NCBI RefSeq assembly: GCF_022397915.1
Contig: NZ_JAKEUO010000001.1
Span: 95,255 to 159,254, forward strand
DNA: 64,000 nt
Direction: 5' to 3'
DNA from: Vibrio sp. Isolate34
GTDB lineage: Bacteria; Pseudomonadota; Gammaproteobacteria; Enterobacterales; Vibrionaceae
The stretch's first letter is position 1; every line of letters begins with the position of its first letter. The position numbers and the translations under genes are program-made. This document shows, piece after piece, positions 26,959 to 36,900 of the stretch. Under the pieces are notes generated by a model. The model saw only the letters and a program-made list of their open reading frames with translations. It was not told the DNA's origin and did not search any database.

Positions 26959-28170
26959 TTACCACTCAGGTAGATATACACTTAAACCATCACTTTCAGA
27001 GCTCATTCGAGTCAGCTTTGTTTCGATGACACTTCTTAAAGTAAACGCCGATTCATGACTCGCTATCTTTGTATGCATTCGCGGCCTGATCGCGGCTTTA
27101 ATCTCACCAAACTCATACAACCGATACGCTTCATCCGTTGTGCAAGAAAGCAATGTAGAAGCTTCTAAGGGGCTGAGCAGTACATCACCGATATTTCCTT
27201 TCGCGCTTGAAGGCACTGTTGCCATCAGCTTTGTAAAGTAAGTTAACACCTGAGTAAGTACGATATTATGACTCAACTGCCGACTGGGTAACTGGCGACA
27301 ATCTTTAAGCAGAGCACCAAAGGCTTCATTGAAAAACATTTTCTTCCAATCTTTTACTCGAACAAGTTCGGCCTTCTCTTTCAAGGCATCGAGGTCTTGC
27401 CACAATGCTGTTGGCCAAGCACCACAATATTCAATGAATAACTCAAAACTGAGGTCATCGATATCACCATAGCGATTTACATACCAGAGTAAAAAACCAT
27501 AGCGCTCAGAGAGGGCCATTTCTGCCTTCAGCAATCCCAAGGGTTTTGAATCATTTCCTGACAACCATCGAGCGACCAAGGTCTCAGCCTCTGTAGCGTC
27601 TTCGACTGGCGAGTTTCGGAGTTCAAAACCACATTCACATTGGCTACTACTCTCGGTACTTTGGTATTCAAGCCTCGACTTACACTCAGGGCAGTGATGA
27701 ATCAGTTTACAGCCATGATGCTCACAGGCTTGGTGAGAGATAAATTGCCACTGCTGATGAATGTAGGGAGCTTCGCCAATACATAGGGGGCAAATAGGCG
27801 TGAAGCGTTTGCGAAGAAAAGCATAAGGGTAGTCAACACCAAATCTATGAACAGCTTTGTATTGCGGAGAGAATTGAGCTTTTGAATGTGACAACGCTAG
27901 ACGCAGTACACCAAAGTTGTTGAGCTTTAATTGGTTCTCAAGGTGGATAAGCACTCGCACCCGCATTTGGCTTGTGGTTTGAGCGTGGTAAATATTGACT
28001 CGGTTGAGCTCTAAGGGGAAAGCACCAGCAATCGCCTCATGCTGATCCATAGTGTCGAACCAGATGTCTTCGGCGAAATGAGAAAATCGCTCGTAACCTT
28101 GCTCTTGCGATAAACGCAACAAGAAGCTTTCGAGCGATTCGTCAGGGTAAAGTTGAATGTCCGTTTTCAC
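26959..28170 (-). CDS. tniQ: TniQ target-selection protein linking Cascade to TnsC
   Basis: 403 residues, GTG start at 28168-28170. The N-terminal TniQ domain starts DIQLYPDESLESFLLRLSQE, followed by paired zinc-finger motifs (CPLC, HQACEHHGCKLIHHCPEC, CECG). A C-terminal helix-turn-helix region contains PLEASTLLSCTTDEAYRLYE. In I-F3 elements a TniQ dimer sits at the Cas6 end of Cascade and recruits TnsC. First gene of the tniQ-cas operon; an Xre operator lies 12 bp upstream of its start. Confidence 0.93.
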   Translation of the reverse strand: MKTDIQLYPDESLESFLLRLSQEQGYERFSHFAEDIWFDTMDQHEAIAGAFPLELNRVNIYHAQTTSQMRVRVLIHLENQLKLNNFGVLRLALSHSKAQFSPQYKAVHRFGVDYPYAFLRKRFTPICPLCIGEAPYIHQQWQFISHQACEHHGCKLIHHCPECKSRLEYQSTESSSQCECGFELRNSPVEDATEAETLVARWLSGNDSKPLGLLKAEMALSERYGFLLWYVNRYGDIDDLSFELFIEYCGAWPTALWQDLDALKEKAELVRVKDWKKMFFNEAFGALLKDCRQLPSRQLSHNIVLTQVLTYFTKLMATVPSSAKGNIGDVLLSPLEASTLLSCTTDEAYRLYEFGEIKAAIRPRMHTKIASHESAFTLRSVIETKLTRMSSESDGLSVYLPEW

Positions 28171-28181
28171 ATGCCACCGCT

Positions 28182-28204
28182 AAAACTTAGAATATCTAAG
28201 TTTT
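28182..28204. promoter_or_regulatory. Xre operator upstream of tniQ-cas
   Basis: A perfect inverted repeat (AAAACTTAGA-ATA-TCTAAGTTTT). The core AACTTAG-N5-CTAAGTT is the same as the operators in front of xre at 47932 and 47966, so the same regulator likely controls guide and Cascade production. Confidence 0.8.
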
Positions 28205-28278
28205 AGTATTGCCGAAAATCTCATTAGGTCAATTGAATCAGCGAAAAATTATCATTTAATTTGTTCAAAACATGAACA

Positions 28279-30954
28279 TTACTCAACAAATGGCAAAAGC
28301 AAAGCTGTCAGCGTAAACGTAGGCTTTTCATAAGGTAAACTCATTGAAGCAAGTTGTTGTTCTAAATACGAATCATAACGGGGTATTTCCTCGTCAGCAT
28401 CGAACACATAACTTGTATCCCAGCAAATCTCTCTCGTTGTTTTCGGCATATGGTCATACAACCCGATAAGCTGCAACATTAGAGCTTCATCTGAAAGAAC
28501 CCTCAGGTCTTCGGTTCCAGTAACAGCTATCGCCGTAAATGACTGGTTACCATCATCACCAGTAATCAAGTCTTTTACCGTATAGACAAGCACTGGATTT
28601 TCAATCCCTTTAGCTACCGCAACACTTCCCTCAAACTCTTCTGCTTCGGCAATTGCTTTATTAAAGATCATGTGACCAATACCAAGAACATCAACATTCT
28701 TATCTTTGATTGAACGATCAAATGTCAGGCTCTCATAGCGTCTCTTTATACCATACTGGCTTCTCCAAGCACTCGGTGTTTTAAAGCTCATCAAACCGTC
28801 TTTATTTTCCAACAAATGCCCATTAAGCTTTAACATGCTCTCGAAAAATTGCTGCATATTGATTAGATCTAATTTTGGCACTTCGTCTAGGTTTTGGTAT
28901 TCAAACTTATCAGCATTACCAACCAAATCTTTGACAACTTTAACAGCAGATTCCCCTCCAAACGTCCCAGACCTAGCATCGAACCATTCTCTCAACTGCC
29001 CAGAGCCTTGAGCAACACCTTCGGCAAACAGTTGATTGAAGAAACCTTTGTCTGTCATCCCCAGAATCAGTTGCAGAAGATCTTCAGGCTCATCCATAGC
29101 TGACCCTAATGAACGCATAACACTTTCGATCTTCGAGTTAAGCAAACTCCAAATTCGCGACTCTACAGTTTCAGGATTTCTAAGCGTATAAACTTCAACA
29201 CCATGTTGTTGCCCATAACGGTTCAAACGACCCACTCGTTGATGCAAGCGCATTGGATTCCATGGAAGATCAACATGTACCATCGAAAAACAATTATCTT
29301 GCAAATCAATACCTTCGCCACCCGCTTCAGTACAGACGATGAATCTGACTTTCCCTTCTTTAAACTGACTTGCAGCCTCATACCTATCAAGTGACCAAGT
29401 GTAGGTATCTCCTTGTTCACTCAAAACATTATCTAAACGACCGTCTCCGTTAATAAAGCTACTGCAACCAAATCCAAATTTACTATTCAAGGTGTTGATA
29501 ATGAGTGCTTGCGTAGATTTATATTCGGTAAAGAACACAACTGTTCTATCTTTAAACTCATCATCCAACAGTTCGATTAAAGTGCTGATCTTTGTCTCGG
29601 ATTGAACCTTGCCAGACAACTCTTGCAACTCTTCTAGCATTGGGAGTTCATTTTCCATCAAAGAGACTTTAACTGATGTGCTAACGTACTCAGCTTCTAG
29701 CTCCACGTATCTATCATCAAGCTCAGGGGCTTCTAGATCTTCACCTAGATTAATCAGTTCCTGACCGATAACCTCTAAGAGCCGTTTGCTATCTCCAAGT
29801 CTATTAATACGCCTACTTATTGCAGAATGGATAGCAGATACGGAGCTCGCGGCCAATTTTTGCATCGCAATTAAAACAAGCTGCACAGCTCGCTGATCGA
29901 CTTTTGCTAAAGATGACGCATAGGCTTGCCCAGTTAAAATAAAGTTTGTTAATTTGTCATAGAATGCTTGTTCTTCAGAAGAGTAGAAATAAGTCTTAGA
30001 GCTAACATTAACTGGCTTAAAAAGCGTATTACCATCCATGTCTGTCACAGACTGCTTATTATTTCTAATCACCACATCCTTAACGTATTGCTGTTGTAGA
30101 TGAGCCTTTTTCTTCGGATCAAAACAATCTGGGCGCAGCAACTTTAATAGTGCAAAGAAACCATAATCTTTTCCTCGGTGAGGCGTCGCGGTAAAAAATA
30201 ACTTTGACTGAAACTTGTTATGCTCGATTAGTGACTGAACGAAACGATAACCGAGTGTCGCACCAGAATCTTCTTGTGCATTGAGATGATGCGCTTCATC
30301 AACAATTAGCAAATCCCAATCTTCCGCCTTAAGCATCCTTTCATGCCTACCGTTAATATCCTTTCGCAGAGTTGGCAAAGAAGCTACGACAAAATCATGC
30401 GTATTCCAGTAATCTGAGCGCTCTGTATCCAGTTCTCCAGAGTACATCGTCAAACGAATATCAAACATGATTCGTAAACGCTCTTGCCACTGAGGAGCAA
30501 GAGAGGCCGGTGTTAATATCAGAATACGGCGCACTCGCTTCTTAGCAATTAACGGCCATAGAATCAGCCCAGCTTCAACGGTTTTACCCAAACCAACATC
30601 ATCTGCGATAAGTTTATTAACCGGCCACTTTCTAAGTGTCTTATGGCAAACCCAAAGTTGGTGTGGTAGGAGGTTTATTCGGGATGTAGAAAATACTCCC
30701 CAGCTATCATTGATCGATCGAATTGCTAATGCCTGGCAACGGGCAACGACTTCTCTAAGATTATCCTTCTCCCCTTCAGACACGACATCAAGTGCTGTTT
30801 TCACTAGCTCTAGCTCTGTAATTGGCCGCTCTTCAAAGCCACTTTCAAATCGCACTAAAGCAGTATCGCCTCGTACCAGTTGTACTTCACCAATACCAAA
30901 GCGTTTGTGACGAACTGTGCTGCCATCTTTTAACTCAATATTTGATTCAATCAT
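28279..30954 (-). CDS. SNF2-family DEAH helicase, likely defence cargo
   Basis: 891 residues from ATG 30952-30954, one base after the stop of the giant ATPase gene. The in-frame extension upstream begins with TTG and is less likely. An N-terminal small beta domain (DGSTVRHKRFGIGEVQLVRG) resembles CarD/RapA-type modules. The motor carries ADDVGLGKTVEAG (Walker A), VDEAHHL and, in domain 2, TEAGGEGIDLQ and QRVGRLNRYGQ. This resembles RapA/DrmD-like helicases that translocate on duplex DNA. It is translationally coupled to the sacsin-like protein, so the two probably act together. Confidence 0.85.
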   Translation of the reverse strand: MIESNIELKDGSTVRHKRFGIGEVQLVRGDTALVRFESGFEERPITELELVKTALDVVSEGEKDNLREVVARCQALAIRSINDSWGVFSTSRINLLPHQLWVCHKTLRKWPVNKLIADDVGLGKTVEAGLILWPLIAKKRVRRILILTPASLAPQWQERLRIMFDIRLTMYSGELDTERSDYWNTHDFVVASLPTLRKDINGRHERMLKAEDWDLLIVDEAHHLNAQEDSGATLGYRFVQSLIEHNKFQSKLFFTATPHRGKDYGFFALLKLLRPDCFDPKKKAHLQQQYVKDVVIRNNKQSVTDMDGNTLFKPVNVSSKTYFYSSEEQAFYDKLTNFILTGQAYASSLAKVDQRAVQLVLIAMQKLAASSVSAIHSAISRRINRLGDSKRLLEVIGQELINLGEDLEAPELDDRYVELEAEYVSTSVKVSLMENELPMLEELQELSGKVQSETKISTLIELLDDEFKDRTVVFFTEYKSTQALIINTLNSKFGFGCSSFINGDGRLDNVLSEQGDTYTWSLDRYEAASQFKEGKVRFIVCTEAGGEGIDLQDNCFSMVHVDLPWNPMRLHQRVGRLNRYGQQHGVEVYTLRNPETVESRIWSLLNSKIESVMRSLGSAMDEPEDLLQLILGMTDKGFFNQLFAEGVAQGSGQLREWFDARSGTFGGESAVKVVKDLVGNADKFEYQNLDEVPKLDLINMQQFFESMLKLNGHLLENKDGLMSFKTPSAWRSQYGIKRRYESLTFDRSIKDKNVDVLGIGHMIFNKAIAEAEEFEGSVAVAKGIENPVLVYTVKDLITGDDGNQSFTAIAVTGTEDLRVLSDEALMLQLIGLYDHMPKTTREICWDTSYVFDADEEIPRYDSYLEQQLASMSLPYEKPTFTLTALLLPFVE

Positions 30955-30955
30955 T

Positions 30956-33900
30956 TCAGTTCCACACACCAATTTCTAAGATGTTTTCAAGTAGCTTATC
31001 ATCCCTCGCAAGCAAGCGAAGCGGTATATCAAACCCTCCATCGAAAGTGGCAAATTCTTCTCCCATGTGTAAACACAAGTAGCTATAAATCTTCTCTGAA
31101 CTGTCCGCAGATGCCTTATCGAGATCTAAAGGATCATGTAATTTTTTACTCAAGATATCTCTCACACCTTGAGATGCAACAAAGCAATGTTTCTCAACCG
31201 ATTCATCTGAATAGACACCATAGCGATATAGTTCTCGCAGTATAAAGTTAGCACCTATCCCCAATGTGGCTTTTAACTCTGGTGGAGCAAAACTACTACC
31301 GGCACCAGAGAGTTCAGCACTTGATGCTGGTTGTATTAGTGCTTTGATATTCGGCATTCCCTGTTCAGCCATCCAAAACAGTTCTATGTAATCCTCTAAG
31401 TGACTCGAGAATCGGTATAGAGGCAATATCTGAAGCCATGTTCTATACGTATCTGATGTAACGGCTTGTTCGAGATACTGATCCATAACATCAAACCATT
31501 TAGAGGGATCGTTCACATCTGAGAATACAGACCACCAACCTTTGTCCTCGAAGTGCTTAAGAGCTGCGCTATGTTGCTGTTCTGTAGTACGCCCAATCGT
31601 CTGACATGAACCCAAAAAGAATAATTTTAGCCATGCCGGCTTGTAAACATCTGGCTGCTCATCTAACTTAATCGACTCCCAATCAAAAACACCCGATGGG
31701 TAAAGTCGATTCTGGTAGTTGGTAAGTTCTACATCCCGGTTAGACACCCACCAATTATAGATCTTCATCAAGGCTTCTTTTGTCGATAAGCTCGATTGCC
31801 CCTCGGATTTCAACTGCTGGCTAACTCGACGTTCGACCTCTTTGTCTGAAACCAAACGTACGTTCCTAAACATATCTATTTGCTTTTTATTCCAACCCCA
31901 TTTTTCGAGGTGCTTCACATCTATATCCCAGATCCAATTCGGTTTGGCGTGTGTCTTTATAAGCTCAGCGAGTTTGCCAGATAAATCTCCGCTTACAATG
32001 TACTCACAAAGCGCTCGTACCTTATTTGGGTTTTCCTTGAGATCATTACGACAGGCCCAGTCATGCAACATATCAACGTTGTATGGCGTGGTATCTCTAC
32101 GACAGAATTCAAGCAGCTTCTTAGAGTTGGTGTATGACTCTGCTGCAATATATTCATCCGGAGTAAATTTGATTACTTTCTCCTCATCTGAATTTGCAGC
32201 TTGTTTATCAGTAAGTAATGTATGCTTTATCCCTCGATAAGAGCCATTGCGGGTTTGAATTTTTAACTCACCAAGCTTTTTACGGAAATCGTCCACCTGC
32301 TCATGTGTCGCCTTGTTATTTTTAAGAGCCTTTTCAAATTCAGGGTTAAAAACAGGCTGCAACTGCTCTGCTAAAGCTGGCGTAAGTTCACCATTATCAA
32401 GTGTCATGTCCAGCACTTGATTCAAGTCGAGCGTGGCTAATTCTACCTTAAGCTTATTAAGTTGCTTGCCGTAGGTGTTACAAACCAATTTATTTGTTTT
32501 GAGTAGTTCAGTAATAACCGGCAAGTGTTCTAAATGAGTTAAAACTTGTTCAAGTAAATCACTCGCTTCGTACTTGAGCGACTTGAGTGTCGTGAGCTTG
32601 GTTTTGTCTGAGTTTAGGCCTGTCGGAAAAACTGGGAACGAATAGTAGAAGTCCACAATTCCACCCTCGCCTTTAAAGAGGCGATAGGTATGATCAGCGG
32701 TTTTCTCTCCTTCGATCGGCAATGCCGGCCCACTGCCCCACATAGCCTTCCACAAACTGCCCCAGAAATCGATAAGGCTGACTCCTTCATCCAACTGGAG
32801 CTCAGTTCTCACAACTTGCCAGTTTGATTTTGTCTCTTGATATATCGCTTCTAATCTTGATTTTAATTCACGCCCCAACCTTTCAAACAAAGGGCCATTA
32901 CTGGTTGAGGATACATGAAGATGGTTACGGCCCTTGTCGACTTGAAAATCTGCATTAATAGCGATTCCGATACCAAAATCCCCCATCAATGGTGCTAAAT
33001 TCCAGAGCTTCGGAACTTTTTTACCTAGGGTAGTGAAGCCTTTCCCGCTAAGCCCAAAAACAAATCGTCCTGAATCAGTCTCAATTTGTAAAATTTTAAT
33101 TAGTTGGTAGCCCTTCTTGGACGGAAGTTGAATATTACCTACTTTCAAACCTTTCATAGAAGACAGTTTGATCGGCTCCCAGGTAAATAACTCGCCATTA
33201 AAATCGATAGTATGAATTTTCTTGGCAAAAACAGAAACTAAACCCGCTCGTATCTTAAAGCTTTCGAGCACTCTGTTCGCATTAACTCCCTTATTCAAAG
33301 GAAGTGAAATGATAGTCGGTCGAATCGGCTTGTTTAGAGGCTCATTCCTGGCTTGCTCAAACAGTTCCTCGTGCTTAGGGCTCAGTACAGGTAGCAGTCC
33401 CCCTTCAATTTGCACAGCCAAGCGACCAGAAATAATATTAGGCGTATCAGAAATCAGTAGGCTGCTCTTGAAACCTAATCCAAATTTACCCGTCGCTGAG
33501 CCTTCTTTATCAGATTGATTTCTGACAAGCATCTTTTGCAAATCCATTTTGAAATTGCTACTTTTCGGCGATGACGAAATGTGTGATGAGCTATGCTGGT
33601 TAACCTCTCTCCCCCAATGCATAAAGGATAAAACTTCATCATTTACAGAAACCTTGAATACACCACGTCGATGTATTTCTTCCTTAGGATAACCAAGGTC
33701 TTCAAGCTCCAATACGGCATCATCGGCATTTTGGAATAGTTCAAATGGAACACTTGCTGGCTCGTACTGATCACCCAGTACCTTTTCTTTGATTGCTGTC
33801 AACAGCTCTGCTTTTGTACTCTCTTGTTCGATTTCCTCACCGATCTCAACTAAGACCCTATGTTTAGCATCTTGATCGTATAAGCAGTTACTTTCTGCAC

Positions 33901-36900
33901 TTGCAACCAATAAGTCATTGTTTTCGGATAATAGGCTTTTAATTTTAGGAGCCTCTAAACGCAACTCTTTAAGTTGTTGCACAATCCCATCTAAAACAAT
34001 CAACTTCGCAGCATGGATATCTAACTGCTCCGCACCGGAGAACTCATCCCAAATATGATCGAGAGTGATTCTTTGGAGGTAAATTTTCTCAAGAAATAGC
34101 TCTGCACTTCGTTTTAAGATTTTAAGTAGCTTTTCCTCGCTCATTTCATAAATGGACAATGTTCTCAATTGCACAGTTATCGGAGCAGAGTAAAACACTC
34201 GTGTTGCGCTCCAAACGAAGATTGAGTCAGCTTCTTCACTCAAGTGAACTTCAATGCGCTCTCCGAGAATAGAATCTTCCTCTATGGTCGACCCACTATC
34301 TGGTCGAATATCAAAATCGACCTTCGATACAAAGTTAGCTAGGGTGTCAGGTGTCCCTGCCTTTGGTCTCCAGTTTTCACCAATGGAGCCAATAAACTGC
34401 TCAATGCTTCTAGAGCCTATGTAACCCTCACACAGAGCTCTGATACCTGAATTCCCAGACATAAGAGCAAGAACCGAACCAATGGCGGTTTTGTTAGTGA
34501 TGAAGGGTTCCCAGTCAGCGAAGTATCGCTTGATCTCCTCAAGAGAAGAAGTGTGATGACTAGTTTGATTTCTTGGCATATTGAAGTACTGCTCTAGCTC
34601 TTCCCCACTAATGCTAGACGGTTCAACGATCTTAAGTACATGCTTGATGGAAGCATAATCTTGTTCATGTAGCAGCGACGAATGAGTTATACCTTCCACA
34701 CCAAAACACAACATTCGGCTTTCGACAAACTCATTGCTTTTTGAACGCAATGTGAGATTAGCAATAGATTTCAAAGGCTCAGCCTGGCGACAGATCATCG
34801 CTAATATAACCGCACGCAATTCCTGTATCGAATCAGGGCTTGAGATTGCCTTAACCAATGCCTCATGCAGAGCGACCAATTTAGTCGAATCGTCGACTGA
34901 GCTACTCAATTGACTTAACTCATCATCACTCAAGCTACCCTCTGGTGCGTTTTTAAAGCACTCAACAAGTAGTTCCCACCCTTTGTAGTCAAGCTGCCTA
35001 AATATTTGTGGATACTTACAAGCTTGTTGAAGCGCACTAGTAGTGACTCGGGCTTGACCTATAGCGTAGCCTTGTGAGCGACTGGCTGCCTTAATTGCTA
35101 GATTTGCAATATCAGCGTCACTCACTACCAACATATTTCGGATACTCTCAAAGCATGTTGAGCCATAAGTATCGAGTTCATCAACAAAACAAAACTCATT
35201 ATTTACTTTGCTTAACACTGCAACCTTAGGCCAATCCTCTCGCTTAAAATCAAAAACCATACTTGGCGAAAGTACTTTGCCACCGCTGGTTAGCCATTTA
35301 GTTGTTGTAAGAGACTCTAACCTAGGATCGTTTGAGGCTAGCTTGCCAACCAAGGTCAAGATGTAGTCTTGAAATTGTGAAGGGTTTTCGTGTTTCAAAA
35401 CCAACTCGATGATCTTTGAGTGGTCAAGCTTCTTAATATTATCTTTTTGTTGTCTCTGCACAGCTTGCGAGTGTGCAGAAACTATCCAGGTGATCTGATT
35501 TCTGATTTCGTCAGGGAGATCAATATTTGTTTCTAGGAAACAATTGTCATTGACTGAGTGATATTTTCCTTCCACGCAGCGATGAAGAGATAGTTTTCGC
35601 CATAACTCAGAATCTTCTATCTTCTCGAGGATAATCTCTGCGTCATGCTGGTCTAGCTTTAGCTCGTCAAATTCAAGGTATTGAATATCTTCACCTAATT
35701 CAGCAAGAACTGACTGGGCGTTCACTTCCTCTAGTTTGACAATTTTTTTCTCTTGCGGGGTAAGCTTTAAAGTCGCCGCCAACTCATGCGGGATAAGAGT
35801 CCAGCTTTGATCTAAACGCAATGAGTTTTTGTGAAGTCGCGACCACACCTCTTCATCTCCACCGATAGACCAAAGCTGCTTTGATAAGTTGTTATCACTC
35901 TTGCTACCGTGCATGAGGTATCGGATTGCAAGCTTTTGCTCAGAGCTAAGACTTTCCGAAACTTCCAGCTTTGAAATAAGATTCGAACGATACCTTGGAG
36001 CCTTCAATTCTGGCTTCGTAGCAAGCAACTCGAGTACAGGAACCGTGTTACAAGGCGCAACTCTCCCCTCGAATAGTTGTAGGTTTACTTTGCTATTGAT
36101 GAATACAACTTTGCTATATTCCAACGCTTCAACGAGCACTCCTCCGAGGGAGAATGTTTTACCTGACGATAACGAGAATAATCGCTTTTGTTGAAATAGC
36201 TTTCTTAAGTTGGCAAGAGACTCTCGGTAAGGGCTTTGATTTCCAGCCACATACGCAGGGAACAGTTTCAACGAGTCGTGAAGCTGAAGAAGTCGAGCCT
36301 TCTCCTGCTCTCTGAAATTATTCAGAATAGAGTCTGTAGCCTTGGCTAACTGGTTATCATTTAACTCTTGCTTGCCAAGCTGGGTAAATACACTGTCTGC
36401 ATCATCAAAGCTAAGAGAACCAGAGCTTCCGCTACTGTTGTCTAAAAATGACGGCAAAAACAACTTACTAGATTTGACCGATGCAAATACATTCCAAAGC
36501 GGCTGCTCTTCTTTATCTAGTTTCACAGCCCATCGTGACGAGCTACGGATATATCCGACAAACCTTCGAATAGCAGAACTATTTAGTGATAGCTTCGTGA
36601 GTGGTATTGACTTGAACGCAGACTGTGCTAGCTGAATCAGCACAGATTGACAGCGTTCTGAGTAAATCAATGTATCGCTTAATGTATGCATAAAGTCAGC
36701 CAGATAACCCAATAGCTTTTGAGATTCAAAGACTTCACTTTTCACTGACTCGAAAAGTCTAACGATCTCATGCTGTTGCCAGCAAGCATTCTTACTCGAG
36801 ATAATGTTTGGCTTTTCATTTTCGACATATACGAAATCGTCAGCGCTTTCCATCAAGGCTGGCAAGGTTTGCCAGATACGCTCGTACTCACCAGCATTTG